Of a DNA stretch of 64,000 nucleotides, positions 53,598 through 62,878 are shown one piece after another. Positions within the stretch are counted from its first letter, which is position 1. Every line of letters begins with the position of its first letter. This DNA comes from Ignisphaera sp. (GTDB lineage: Archaea; Thermoproteota; Thermoprotei_A; Sulfolobales; Ignisphaeraceae), in NCBI GenBank assembly GCA_038831005.1, contig JAWBKZ010000005.1, forward strand, positions 1 to 64,000, written 5' to 3'. Below the pieces are notes generated by a model. The model did no database searches and had not been told where the DNA came from. It was given only the letters and a program-made list of their open reading frames with translations. The position numbers and the translations under genes were made by a program.

Positions 53598-54095
53598 TCA
53601 TCTCGTGGTTGTCGTTCTTAATAATGATTCAATTCTTCTACAATTTGGACACAACTCCAACAGTTCTTCTGGAAGTTCTTTAACAAGGTTCTTTACTTTA
53701 TTCATTAATTTTCTTGTAACAAATTTTTTGCCACATTTTCTACATATGCTAAGGCTGTGTTGTACATCGCTATAAAGTTCGTAGATCTGATCTGAAGCTA
53801 GTTCAAATTCTTTTGTAATCTTTATAGCTTTCTCAGGACATGTATCGGCACACATACCACAGAAGATACATCTTCCCACAAAATATCTCAGTATTAATGT
53901 CTCTCCTTCTTGAATAAAGCTTAATGCTTTAGGTGGACATATTCGTGTACATGCACCACACCCTATACATTTATCTGGATCAACCTCTATAGCGCCTCTG
54001 AATGACTCTGTAACTAGAGGTCTATCATAGGGATACATTACTGTAACTGTACCTATTTTAGCTGAAATAGGTAGTATCTTAAGGAATTGAACCAT
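53598..54095 (-). CDS. hydrogenase ferredoxin subunit (MbhN/HyfH/NuoI-like)
   Basis: About 165 residues. Two [4Fe-4S] motifs, CIGCGACTRICPPKAL and CIFCGMCADTCPEKAI, conduct electrons to the small subunit. The C-terminal part has a further pair of C-x2-C motifs (CRKCGKKFVTR and LCPNCRRIE) as in HycF/HyfH, likely a zinc site. I chose ATG 54095 with GGTGA directly upstream; a GTG at 54104 sits in that site. It follows the large-subunit gene. Confidence 0.9.
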   Translation of the reverse strand: MVQFLKILPISAKIGTVTVMYPYDRPLVTESFRGAIEVDPDKCIGCGACTRICPPKALSFIQEGETLILRYFVGRCIFCGMCADTCPEKAIKITKEFELASDQIYELYSDVQHSLSICRKCGKKFVTRKLMNKVKNLVKELPEELLELCPNCRRIESLLRTTTTR

Positions 54096-54100
54096 ATTCT

Positions 54101-55813
54101 TCACCTAACAGCTTCTAACTTTTTTCTAGACAAAACATACAGAGGTACACCCTCTATCTTGCCCGTCTTAATGTTTATAATTAGTGCTCGATCAGTACAT
54201 GAAAAACAAGGATCAATACTAGCTATGGTAATAGGAGCATCAGCTAGTTCTATTTCTCTAAGCATTATTGGTACTGCAGGAAGATTTTGATATGTGGGAG
54301 CACGTACCCTCCATCTATATGGAGAGTAAATACCTGTTATAACCATATGTATAACCTCTCCTCGTGGAGCTTCAACAGATCCTATACCTATCCTATGTGG
54401 CTCGGGATCCCAACTTTCTACAGCTATAGCGCCTTTTGGAAGCTTATCTAGAAGTTGTCTCAATATGTCTATACTTTCAAAGATTTCATCAATACGTACT
54501 AATGCTCGAGCCATATTATCACATTCATCTTGAACAGCTACATCGAAGTGTATGTACCTATATGCAGCATAAGGATAATCCTTCCTTATATCTCGAGGTA
54601 TACCAGAACCCCTAACAGTTGGACCTACTAGTGAAAGTGCGTGTGCTTCTGATTTAGGCAGAATACCTGTTCCCTTAAGTCGTGCTTTAACCTGTGGAAC
54701 AGATACAGCTATATCGATAAATGTCTTGAATTCCTTCTCAACATTCTTCAGTACTTCTAGAGATTTCCTAATTTTGTCTTCATCAATATCTCTTCTGACT
54801 CCTCCAACAATATTGATTCCATAAGTCTTCCTACTACCTGTTAAAAGTTCTGCTAAAATCATTACCTGTTCCCTGATTCTCCACGAGTGCATGAAACCTG
54901 TATCATAACCTAGGAGGTGGAAGGCTACACCAAGCCATAACAAATGGCTATGTAGCCTCTCTAGCTCAAGTACTATAGATCGTATGTATTGCGCTCTTTC
55001 AGGTACATCAATTTGAAGAGCCTGTTCAACTGCTTGACAATAAGATGTAGAATGTACGAAACCACATATACCACAGATCCTTTCAGCTAGAAAAGGTACT
55101 TGATTGTACTTCATTGATTCTCCAAGTTTCTCTATACCTCTATGCACCATGAATCCTACGTACCTAACATCAACAATTTTTTCACCTCTTACGTATAGTT
55201 CAAAATACTCAGGCTCATGTAATGCTGGATGATAAGGACCTATAGGGATAATTGTTACTGCTTCAGCTTCAACTTCTTTAGCACGCTCAATAACTTTTGG
55301 TGTATAGAGTTTCATTAGATCTTGAATAGCGTAATCCTTTCTTAAGGGATATACATCAGTAGGCCAATCATCTGGTAATACAAATCTATACTGATTCCTT
55401 CCAGCAAATTTTATGCCCATGAGATCATGGGCCTCTCTTTCGTACCAATCAACTGCTTTAACTAAATTAACTAGTGTGGGCACAATAAGATCGTTTTCTG
55501 TTAGTGGAACTTCAATAATAACACTCTTGCTTAATGTATCTATTCCAAAAACGTAATAAAGCTTAAAGAAACCGTTAATGGTCCTTTCATCAGATGAAAC
55601 CATAGTCCTCAGATAAACATCCTTAATCTTCAGTAACTTCTCAATAACATTGTAGAGATTATTCTTCAGTGTTACAACTCTTAGAAAATCCGTCCCTCTT
55701 TCCTCAATTCTTGCCATGCCCTGTATACTTTGTATAAATTCGTTTAAGTAAACCTCATTGAACTTACTGTTAGCATCAACGTTATAGAGTTTGCTCAAAT
55801 ATGTATACACCAA
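54101..55813 (-). CDS. group 4 [NiFe] hydrogenase large subunit, NuoC-NuoD fusion (HycE/HyfG-like)
   Basis: 570 residues. The N-terminal third is a NuoC-like 30-kDa domain (VDWYEREAHDLMGIKFAGR then RFVLPDDWP). The rest is the catalytic chain with NiFe ligands C247 and C250 in RICGICGFVH, and C536 and C539 in DPCFSCTDRALI. All four cysteines are present, so it is a true hydrogenase and not a complex I subunit. The NuoC-NuoD fusion is the HycE layout; in Pyrococcus Mbh these are two proteins. It starts at GTG 55813, overlapping the NuoH-like gene by 32 bases; a TTG at 55801 is possible. Confidence 0.92.
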   Translation of the reverse strand: MVYTYLSKLYNVDANSKFNEVYLNEFIQSIQGMARIEERGTDFLRVVTLKNNLYNVIEKLLKIKDVYLRTMVSSDERTINGFFKLYYVFGIDTLSKSVIIEVPLTENDLIVPTLVNLVKAVDWYEREAHDLMGIKFAGRNQYRFVLPDDWPTDVYPLRKDYAIQDLMKLYTPKVIERAKEVEAEAVTIIPIGPYHPALHEPEYFELYVRGEKIVDVRYVGFMVHRGIEKLGESMKYNQVPFLAERICGICGFVHSTSYCQAVEQALQIDVPERAQYIRSIVLELERLHSHLLWLGVAFHLLGYDTGFMHSWRIREQVMILAELLTGSRKTYGINIVGGVRRDIDEDKIRKSLEVLKNVEKEFKTFIDIAVSVPQVKARLKGTGILPKSEAHALSLVGPTVRGSGIPRDIRKDYPYAAYRYIHFDVAVQDECDNMARALVRIDEIFESIDILRQLLDKLPKGAIAVESWDPEPHRIGIGSVEAPRGEVIHMVITGIYSPYRWRVRAPTYQNLPAVPIMLREIELADAPITIASIDPCFSCTDRALIINIKTGKIEGVPLYVLSRKKLEAVR

Positions 55814-56690
55814 TCCAGATAATTATGGCTAGTGAGTATATTAGTATTAAGGTTTTGAAAGCTAAATCAATTCTCGATCTTCCGAGAATTGTACTAACTA
55901 TAGAGAAAACCATATAGATTATTGCTGCAAATATGTGAAGAAGAAGCAGATGTAAACTCTGGTTACCTACGTTCAATCCAAACATTAACATAATTAAAGC
56001 TACAGGTATAGAGATAAGTAAATATTTTTCAAGAAGATGGTTATATATGTATAATCCCAATATAGGACCTGATAGCTCTATTATTGAACCTGAAGCTAGT
56101 TCAGGTTCAGCTTCATGTAAATCATATGGAAGTCTCCTACTAGATACATACACAGCTATCAATAGAGGTATAAAGGATAGTATAAAAAGGGATAGACTAG
56201 CTGAGCTATTAACATAACGTGACACCATAGTTAATACCAAGAAGGCTGCAAAGCCAACTTCATTAGCCACATCTATAGAGATAATCCTAAATGTGCCTAT
56301 GATTGAGAAAGGATTTGCTGAAGATATGTATAGTAGTAGATGTAGTGCATGTATAGATATCACAATCACAAGAAATAAGGCAGCATAGGGATAAAATGAT
56401 AATAGAGATGTGGTAGATACTATAGAAAGTGATATGACTATGGCTAGAAATAGTGTTAAGGTTAACGATATAGATAGAGGTAGAATTAGATATCTAACTT
56501 TTGTAGACATAATTAATTCCTTAGACATTAATTTAAGTATATCATACCATGTCTGAAAAATTGTTGGAGGACCATACCTAGTCTGTATATTGGCCTTAAT
56601 CTTACGCTCTATACCATCAAGTATAGGTGGTATAAATATATACAAACATACAGACAGAAATGTGGTTAAGATCGTTATTAGCTCCACCAA
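55782..56690 (-). CDS. hydrogenase membrane anchor (MbhM/HycD/NuoH-like)
   Basis: 302 residues, about eight membrane helices. Family motifs are the N-terminal ILDGIERKIKANIQTRYGPP and the loop SSRRLPYDLHEAEPELASGS, with the acidic residues that line the quinone-site-like cavity at the membrane/peripheral arm boundary. It links the hydrogenase arm to the ion-pumping arm. GTG start overlaps the preceding small gene by 13 bases. Confidence 0.9.
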   Translation of the reverse strand: MVELITILTTFLSVCLYIFIPPILDGIERKIKANIQTRYGPPTIFQTWYDILKLMSKELIMSTKVRYLILPLSISLTLTLFLAIVISLSIVSTTSLLSFYPYAALFLVIVISIHALHLLLYISSANPFSIIGTFRIISIDVANEVGFAAFLVLTMVSRYVNSSASLSLFILSFIPLLIAVYVSSRRLPYDLHEAEPELASGSIIELSGPILGLYIYNHLLEKYLLISIPVALIMLMFGLNVGNQSLHLLLLHIFAAIIYMVFSIVSTILGRSRIDLAFKTLILIYSLAIIIWIGVYIFEQTL

Positions 56691-56995
56691 GCGACCACCA
56701 ATACTGTGACTATGGCGAGTACGGAAAGTAGTTCTAAGAATAGAGATTGAGTTGAAAGAGAATCTTCTAGAGAGCCTTGGATTTTTTGAAGTGTTATAGC
56801 TATAGCTTTAGCTATATCAATGACCTTGTCCTCTTTTGATAATGCCTTATGTACATATACGAAGATGTTTACTAGTTTACTGAATTTCGTTTTACTATCA
56901 GCTATTATCTTACTTCCTTTACGTTTCAATGTTTCAGTAATTCTCTCTATTATAGATGCGACTGTATAATTCAAGGTAGTTCTCCTCCAAGCCAT
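56678..56995 (-). CDS. small helical protein with C-terminal membrane anchor
   Basis: 105 residues. A charged helical region (1-80) is followed by one membrane helix at the end ([20 protein letters not shown]). It overlaps the antiporter-like gene upstream by 25 bases and the NuoH-like gene downstream by 13, so it is surely expressed. By position between antiporter and NuoH-like subunits it corresponds to MbhI of Pyrococcus, the linker of the two arms, but I see no sequence similarity. An alternative TTG start at 56974 would overlap only the stop codon. Confidence 0.6.
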   Translation of the reverse strand: MAWRRTTLNYTVASIIERITETLKRKGSKIIADSKTKFSKLVNIFVYVHKALSKEDKVIDIAKAIAITLQKIQGSLEDSLSTQSLFLELLSVLAIVTVLVVAWWS

Positions 56996-58488
56996 ATAGT
57001 ATCGTGAGTTATGTGCTTAACTCGTGAGTATACATACATTGTTACTATAGTGAATAACGTTAATGCTAATATTAACGAAATAATTACATCCATAGTTATG
57101 GGTATGTTAAGAATCAGAGGCATCAAAGGTGATAGTACTAAACTTAATATAGCTGGTATATATTCCCATTTCACTAACTGTTCTTCAGATACATGGACAA
57201 CGTCTATTTTCTTTGTTTTCCAAGATCCCCAGTAAACCGTCAAATACTTTATGCTGTATATTATTGCTAGAGACAAAGCCATTACTATAGAAACAAGTAG
57301 AAATATCCCCCATAGAGTATTAAATGTTATGAACTCTATCAACAATACGAACAATAAAAGTTTAGCTATAAATCCAAGTGTAGGCGGTATACCCATTAGC
57401 GATAGAGCTGAAATTAATGCTGATGTAGATGCTTTTGGAGCTATTTTCACTAAAAAACCTAACCTATCTATATCTCTTGTATGAGCAATTACTTCAACTG
57501 TTCCTGCATTGAGAAATAATGCAGATTTAAATAATGAATGAGCTAATGCTAGAGATATTGACGTGCTATATGCTAGTACACTATTTGTCAATTTGTAGAT
57601 CATAAGAGAGATCATCATTAGTCCTGTATTTTCTATTGTGCTATATGCTAAGATCCTCTTTATATCTATTTGAACTAAAGCCATAAATCCTCCATATATA
57701 GCTGAAAGGATCCCCAAACCAGTAAGAATCGCTGGTGTAATCTGGGTATCGATTATAGGTAGGGTTCTCATTACACCATATATCCCCATCTTAACCATCA
57801 CACCTGAAAGAAGAGCTGATGCAGGTGCTGGCGCAAGTGAATGTGCATCAGGTAGCCAAAAGTGTAAAGGAATTATAGCTGCTTTAGCTGAAAAACCTAA
57901 TATAGTTATTAAAGATATATGTAGAGGCATTATATTTGTCACCAATGGAATATCAGTTAAATACGTAGATAATGCATTTAGGAATCCTCTATTTAAGGAT
58001 AAATAGGCTAAAAAACTCATTAAAGCTAGATCTGCTGGTACCATTGATACTACTAAATATCTTAAACCTGCTCTAAATGTCTCAGTTCTTATTTCGTACA
58101 CTATTGTGAAAAAACCTATGATTTCGGAGAGAAACCAGAAGATGATGAATAAAGCAATAGTGGGTGCTAGAAAAGTCAAGTAGATTGATAGAGCAAAGAG
58201 ATCTATAAGTATATGTAAGTCTGAGGATCTGTATTTCTTTAATTCATATGTATCACTATACATTGATGCAGAAAAGCCTATAGCTAATGCTAGGCATGAG
58301 AATACTAATGAAGGTGTATCTATGAAATCTTGGCCATATGTTACTAGAGTCATGAGAACTAATCCTACATATCCTATGAATCTCAATTTTCTAATCTTTT
58401 TGAAGCTTCCAACAATAACTATAAAGATTAGTGTCACTATAATAAGTATGAAATAAATGGTTTTGAAAGATTCTTCAACAACTATCAA
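56971..58488 (-). CDS. antiporter-like subunit (NuoN/MrpD/HyfB family), second copy
   Basis: 505 residues and about 14 helices. The Proton_antipo_M core is recognised by [39 protein letters not shown] and the broken helix [15 protein letters not shown] with its Lys/His residues. It starts at TTG 58488 after GGGTGATAA, and that TTG overlaps the previous stop. Two antiporter-like subunits in one hydrogenase operon allow more than one ion channel per complex, an arrangement like the Mrp-linked formate/CO hydrogenases of Thermococcales. Confidence 0.88.
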   Translation of the reverse strand: MIVVEESFKTIYFILIIVTLIFIVIVGSFKKIRKLRFIGYVGLVLMTLVTYGQDFIDTPSLVFSCLALAIGFSASMYSDTYELKKYRSSDLHILIDLFALSIYLTFLAPTIALFIIFWFLSEIIGFFTIVYEIRTETFRAGLRYLVVSMVPADLALMSFLAYLSLNRGFLNALSTYLTDIPLVTNIMPLHISLITILGFSAKAAIIPLHFWLPDAHSLAPAPASALLSGVMVKMGIYGVMRTLPIIDTQITPAILTGLGILSAIYGGFMALVQIDIKRILAYSTIENTGLMMISLMIYKLTNSVLAYSTSISLALAHSLFKSALFLNAGTVEVIAHTRDIDRLGFLVKIAPKASTSALISALSLMGIPPTLGFIAKLLLFVLLIEFITFNTLWGIFLLVSIVMALSLAIIYSIKYLTVYWGSWKTKKIDVVHVSEEQLVKWEYIPAILSLVLSPLMPLILNIPITMDVIISLILALTLFTIVTMYVYSRVKHITHDTIWLGGELP

Positions 58489-60131
58489 GGTTTATCACCC
58501 AATATTCTGGCAATATCTTCAACTATTTTTATATACTGCTTAACACCATCTATTGAAGAGACATGAATATTGTTGCTGTATAGAAATGTGTAAGGTTCTC
58601 CCTGAATAGATATCATTCCCAGAATCATTAATCCTATTGCCATGATCATGCACACTATTGTTGCTATGGTTACGTCAACTCTTTTCTTGTTCTCTTTTGG
58701 TTTCTGAAGGAAAAGAGCATATATAAGTTTAAAATAACCTATAGCAGTAATACCTGATATTACTATTAATGCTATTGCATAATAAATGAAATTTGCACTT
58801 ATTAGTGCAAGAAAAAGTATATATTTGCTGAAGAAGCCTGCTAAAGGGGCAATACCTAGAAGACTCAATAAACCAATAACTATAGCTATAGACAAGTATG
58901 GATACATTGTTCCATAACCATATATATCGTTAATTTTTCTACTGTTTGCTATACTAGCTAGAGTTCCTAATCCCATAAAAACCATTGATTCTCCTAGAGC
59001 ATGTGTAATGCTGTGAAAGATTATTCCTGTTAAGGTTAACGCTATAGTTACTTCGGTTTGACTTGATGTTAAACCAGCCATAGCCATGAACATAAGCCCT
59101 ATATGACTTATTGTACTATAGGATAAAAGTCTCTTAATATCTTTTTGAATGGTCATTATGAGAGCTCCAAGAAGTCCTGTTATAAAACCAAGTACACTTA
59201 GAACATATAGTATAAAGTCTCTAAAAGATACTCCCCATAACCTAAACATCAGAGTTGAGCCGTAAGGTGTAAATATTGTTAAAAATAGCCTCAAAATACC
59301 ATAGATTCCAACCTTATCAACTATGCCTGCAAAGATTGCTGAAGCTGGTGTAGGTGCTTCAGTATATGCGCTTGGAAGCCAGTAATTATTAGGAAAGAGA
59401 CCTGCTTCGAAAGTTAGTGCCCAGATCATGAATGCTGTAGCTGTGGCTGAAGCTAACACAATGTTTCCTATACAGATATTATCAGTACAGTTTCCACTCC
59501 AGTGACTCATTATCGAATTATAGTTGTGAGCTTTAGCTGAGAGATCGGCAATATTTAGTGTTCCAAAAGATAGGTATAGAAAGCTTACGCCAAAGAGAAA
59601 GAATGTCGTTGCTAAAGAACCTATAAATGCATAACTTGCTGAAGCTTCTATAGCCCACTTCCTTTTCTTAAAGAATGAAACAAGAGCGTATGAAGATAGT
59701 GCTAGGACTTCGAGCATAACGAAGAAATTGAATATATCACCAGTATAGATGCAACCTGTTATACCTGTAACTAAGAGTAAAAACAGAAGTGTATGCCATA
59801 CATAATCTCTAATTACTTTATAGTACCAGAAAGTATATAGTGAGACTAGGAAAAATATTGTACATGCAAGTAATCCGTATACAGCATTAATGAAATCAGC
59901 TACATAAACTATGCCCATAGGTGGAGGCCAGCCACCAAACGCATAGACAATAGCTCCGTTTTGCAAAACATTCTTTAGAACAATCAATGACAATATAAGC
60001 ATCATGATTGCAGCAGAAAGCTGTAGAAACGAATAAATATATCTGTTTCTTGTAACTAAAGCAAGAAGGGGTATAATGAGAGCTATAATAGTTGGTACTA
60101 ATGGTATTAATGCAAGTTCATGATTAAACAA
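58485..60131 (-). CDS. mrpD: MrpD-like antiporter subunit (MbhH type)
   Basis: 548 residues, about 14 helices. Core motifs are the helix-7/8 region [40 protein letters not shown] and the broken helix [15 protein letters not shown]. It follows the MrpE gene in the order usual for MrpCDE-like blocks. TTG start after GTGATG. It is expected to carry the Na+ or H+ path coupled to hydrogenase turnover. Confidence 0.88.
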   Translation of the reverse strand: MFNHELALIPLVPTIIALIIPLLALVTRNRYIYSFLQLSAAIMMLILSLIVLKNVLQNGAIVYAFGGWPPPMGIVYVADFINAVYGLLACTIFFLVSLYTFWYYKVIRDYVWHTLLFLLLVTGITGCIYTGDIFNFFVMLEVLALSSYALVSFFKKRKWAIEASASYAFIGSLATTFFLFGVSFLYLSFGTLNIADLSAKAHNYNSIMSHWSGNCTDNICIGNIVLASATATAFMIWALTFEAGLFPNNYWLPSAYTEAPTPASAIFAGIVDKVGIYGILRLFLTIFTPYGSTLMFRLWGVSFRDFILYVLSVLGFITGLLGALIMTIQKDIKRLLSYSTISHIGLMFMAMAGLTSSQTEVTIALTLTGIIFHSITHALGESMVFMGLGTLASIANSRKINDIYGYGTMYPYLSIAIVIGLLSLLGIAPLAGFFSKYILFLALISANFIYYAIALIVISGITAIGYFKLIYALFLQKPKENKKRVDVTIATIVCMIMAIGLMILGMISIQGEPYTFLYSNNIHVSSIDGVKQYIKIVEDIARILGDKP

Positions 60132-60141
60132 TTTTCATCAC

Positions 60142-60648
60142 TTAATCAAATATCTTTTTGGCATAGCTATCGAAAACTTGCGCAATATTCTTGTAACATT
60201 CTAAAGGATCAGTAGTTGTAACATTTATCCAATTAACATACGCTAAACCCTTCTCTTTATCTACATCTACAACAACTGTTCCAGGAGTATTAGTAATTGA
60301 TATAGACACAAGGGTCCAAGCATAATCACTTTTAGAACCTATTGGAACTCTAACTATCCCAGGCCTTATAGACATTCTAGGCGAGAGACCTAATTTAATT
60401 ACATGTATATGGGCCTTCATCTCATCTATTAAGAAGTAACGTAAGATGTATACAATTAGATATAGAAATCTCTTAATATCCAAGCTTTTTCTCCAGTCCT
60501 CTACTAACATTGGAGATAGTATTGAACCAATCACTATGGCTACAACTGCACCACTCACAAGATCATATACCTTTAGAGAACCTGTATATATTATGTATAT
60601 GGTAAAGGCGATAATAGTTGGCGCTATAGCTTTAAGCACTCTCTTCAA
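60142..60648 (-). CDS. mrpE: MrpE-like subunit
   Basis: 168 residues. Two or three N-terminal membrane helices, then the conserved soluble part with LVSISITNTPGTVVVDVD, diagnostic for the MrpE/MnhE family (SITLTPGT-type motif). TTG start with GGTGATGATAG upstream, overlapping the end of mrpC. Structural subunit of the Mrp antiporter module of the hydrogenase. Confidence 0.85.
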   Translation of the reverse strand: MKRVLKAIAPTIIAFTIYIIYTGSLKVYDLVSGAVVAIVIGSILSPMLVEDWRKSLDIKRFLYLIVYILRYFLIDEMKAHIHVIKLGLSPRMSIRPGIVRVPIGSKSDYAWTLVSISITNTPGTVVVDVDKEKGLAYVNWINVTTTDPLECYKNIAQVFDSYAKKIFD

Positions 60649-61057
60649 CTATCATCACCTTTTTCATACTACCTATTTCATCTACGTCAATTGTAGAGAA
60701 ATGCCTATAGAGATGAATTATCATTATAGCTAAAAATGTGTTAACAGCTAAACCTATGACTATAGCTGTTAGAACTAGCGCTTGAGGTAATGGATCTACA
60801 GATCTCATCAGGAACTGCTTCAGATCTTCATCTGTAGGTGACCAATTGAGTAATACTGGAGGTTGTAATAATAATCCTGGTCTCCATAATCTATATCCAC
60901 CAAGTATTAGAAAGACATTTATAGAGTCTTGAAGAATAGTTAAAGCTATGAATTTCTTAATTAGGTTAGGTTTAGATATAACTCCATAGATACATAATGC
61001 TATATTCACATAAAGCGAAGCTATGGTGGCTATGTACATAGCAACCCTAATATCCAT
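60632..61057 (-). CDS. mrpC: MrpC-like subunit
   Basis: About 141 residues, three helices of the NuoK/MrpC type. The family segment PLPQALVLTAIVIGLAVNTF, with the conserved LTAIVI helix, is clear. ATG 61057 is preceded directly by GGTGA; a GTG at 61066 is the alternative. The loop before the last helix is longer than in bacterial MrpC. Confidence 0.85.
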   Translation of the reverse strand: MDIRVAMYIATIASLYVNIALCIYGVISKPNLIKKFIALTILQDSINVFLILGGYRLWRPGLLLQPPVLLNWSPTDEDLKQFLMRSVDPLPQALVLTAIVIGLAVNTFLAIMIIHLYRHFSTIDVDEIGSMKKVMIVEESA

Positions 61058-61856
61058 ATTCTTCACCTAGGATAACCTCTTTGGATACTTCTTCGCTATA
61101 GAGAATTATATTGAAAGCTAGATAGAATGCCATAAAGACTGCTAATCCCTCAAATAGGTTTAAAAACCATAGAGAACCACCCATAGGTACATCGAATATG
61201 TATGTGGGATATGAGAAGTTTGTGGAACGTTTATACTGGTTTTGGAATATAAAAGCATTACCAAAACCTAGAATTATTGGTATTAATGCTGTTAATGCTA
61301 TACCTAATATAGCTAGATTTCTGAAAGTTACAACTTTACTGTACGATAATCTAGAGGTATCGACTAAAAGTCTTGAGAAGACTATTATTACAATAACTGG
61401 CGCTACAGCCATTATAGCACCTCCTTGGAATCCTCCACCAGGAGTTAGCATTCCGTGAAGGACTGTAGAAGCGCCAACTACCAAGATTCCTAGAAGCGAT
61501 ATAGCTGTAACCCTTTTTACAACAATACTTAATCCTTCACCTTTCGAAATATCACGCTTACCTAGTATCTCTCTATACAGGATTAGACAACTTACTATAG
61601 CTGTATAGAAAACTATCGTTTCATAGAATGTATCCAAACCTCTATAGTCCCACACAATAGCTGCAACGGCTTCAGGTGATGCTGTCCATAGATCTTTGAT
61701 GTAGATATTGAATGTTGAGTTGAGATAAGCTTTAGCCAAGGGTCTTATATCTCCATGAGGTATAGGTCCAATGCCTCCTAGTAGTGTTGGTATTAATATT
61801 ACCAACATGATTACTATCAAAAGTGTAATAAATATCATCTCTCTATGTTTTTTCAT
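61047..61856 (-). CDS. mrpB: MbhE-MbhF (MrpA C-terminus + MrpB) fusion subunit
   Basis: 269 residues. The first part (1-105) resembles MbhE, the last piece of MrpA (WDYRGLDTFYETIVFYTAI). The second part is MrpB with the motif VLHGMLTPGGGFQGGAIMAV. In Pyrococcus Mbh these are two genes. It overlaps the DUF4040 gene by 14 bases and mrpC by 10. ATG is preceded by GGTGGGAAG. Part of the proton/sodium channel module. Confidence 0.82.
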   Translation of the reverse strand: MKKHREMIFITLLIVIMLVILIPTLLGGIGPIPHGDIRPLAKAYLNSTFNIYIKDLWTASPEAVAAIVWDYRGLDTFYETIVFYTAIVSCLILYREILGKRDISKGEGLSIVVKRVTAISLLGILVVGASTVLHGMLTPGGGFQGGAIMAVAPVIVIIVFSRLLVDTSRLSYSKVVTFRNLAILGIALTALIPIILGFGNAFIFQNQYKRSTNFSYPTYIFDVPMGGSLWFLNLFEGLAVFMAFYLAFNIILYSEEVSKEVILGEEYGY

Positions 61857-62100
61857 ATCTTCCCACCTTTTTAATCAGTACAATAGATATTAATGGTAGA
61901 AGTCCTACAGATATAGCTATGTAGACAAGTACTATATCTGGTGCCATTAAGAGAAAGAGAAGAAAAGCGTAGAGAGTACTCTGTACTGCTGAAAACATTA
62001 TAGCTTTTAGAAGATCCTTCGAAACTATTGCTAAAGCTACAAACAAAACAGAGATCATCGAGATGAGCCCTATGATTATGAATATTGTCTCCTCTAACAT
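61843..62100 (-). CDS. MbhD-like subunit (DUF4040, part of MrpA)
   Basis: 85 residues in three helices with the SKDLLKAIMFSAVQSTLYAF segment typical of the DUF4040 domain of MrpA and MbhD. The NuoL-like N-terminal part of MrpA is absent, as in Mbh hydrogenases. AGGTGAG precedes the ATG; it overlaps mrpG by seven bases. Confidence 0.8.
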   Translation of the reverse strand: MLEETIFIIIGLISMISVLFVALAIVSKDLLKAIMFSAVQSTLYAFLLFLLMAPDIVLVYIAISVGLLPLISIVLIKKVGRYEKT

Positions 62101-62477
62101 GTTTTCTCACCTTTATCTTCAGCTAGATGATCTACGTAACAAGGATCAAGAACAACTGTCTTAGATCTATGAGCCGCTCTAGAGATGGCATGAGTACCAG
62201 CTCCACCAAGGATAAATGTAAAGAATGCTGCAACAAATGCTCCTCCAGCTAAATACCATCTGTGGTCACCTAGAAAGGGAGAGCCTAATGCTATCAGTCC
62301 AGCACCTATCATTGGTACAACAGCTCCACCAATGCTTCCAATAGTTAATGCATGCAATCTTACATAGAAATTGGGGAATCTTATCATAAGAATTGCTGCT
62401 ATAATATCACATAAAAGACCTATAGCCACCATTATTTGCCCAATTATGACTAATATTAGGTTGAGCGTCTCTTGCAT
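62094..62477 (-). CDS. mrpG: MrpG-like subunit
   Basis: 127 residues, three helices. MrpG features are IRFPNFYVRLHALTIGSIGG followed by two hydrophobic segments and the FILGGAGTHAISRAAHRS tail (conserved His). Small membrane subunit of the Mrp module; sits directly after mrpF. Confidence 0.85.
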   Translation of the reverse strand: MQETLNLILVIIGQIMVAIGLLCDIIAAILMIRFPNFYVRLHALTIGSIGGAVVPMIGAGLIALGSPFLGDHRWYLAGGAFVAAFFTFILGGAGTHAISRAAHRSKTVVLDPCYVDHLAEDKGEKTC

Positions 62478-62480
62478 AAT

Positions 62481-62771
62481 TCAGTCGCCTAGCTCTTTAT
62501 GTTCTAGATACTTAGCCACATATATATCGAGAGCATAAATCCATAGAGTTAAAACAATAGCACATATGATTAGAATAGGGGATCTAAAGAGCACGCTTAA
62601 TACAATGAAGAAGGCGGCAAGATCGTAACCCAAGGCATCAATAGCTATTACCATATCTGGTAATGTTGGTCCTTTAATTATTCTAACTAAGTATAGTGAA
62701 AACGAAGTTATGTATATAGTTATAGAAAACATAAGAAATGAAGAAATCCAGGACTCTATATCGATAACCAT
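62481..62771 (-). CDS. mrpF: MrpF-like subunit
   Basis: 96 residues, three helices with IIKGPTLPDMVIAIDALGYD, the conserved G-P-x2-x-D-R/V-x2-A-x-D motif of MrpF/MnhF. First gene of the 16-gene hydrogenase run. A TATA-like GTTAAATAGT lies 30-39 bases upstream (62801-62810). Confidence 0.85.
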   Translation of the reverse strand: MVIDIESWISSFLMFSITIYITSFSLYLVRIIKGPTLPDMVIAIDALGYDLAAFFIVLSVLFRSPILIICAIVLTLWIYALDIYVAKYLEHKELGD

Positions 62772-62800
62772 TTTACATCATCTATACTGAGACAGATAGA

Positions 62801-62810
62801 ACTATTTAAC
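62801..62810 (-). promoter_or_regulatory. TATA-like box of the Mrp-hydrogenase operon
   Basis: GTTAAATAGT on the minus strand, 30-39 bases before the mrpF start. It is the only good candidate in the short gap to the NBP35 gene, and no second promoter is obvious until 51.1 kb. Confidence 0.35.
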
Positions 62811-62878
62811 TTTAACTCTTAATGGCTCTATTTTATTCTAATACATCGAAGACATAGAGGCAAACAATAATAGTATTT

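Noticed and set aside
54101-62771. Respiratory complex I (NADH or F420H2 dehydrogenase)
   Set aside because: All four NiFe cysteines are present in the large subunit, and Mrp subunits replace NuoA/J/K/L organisation.
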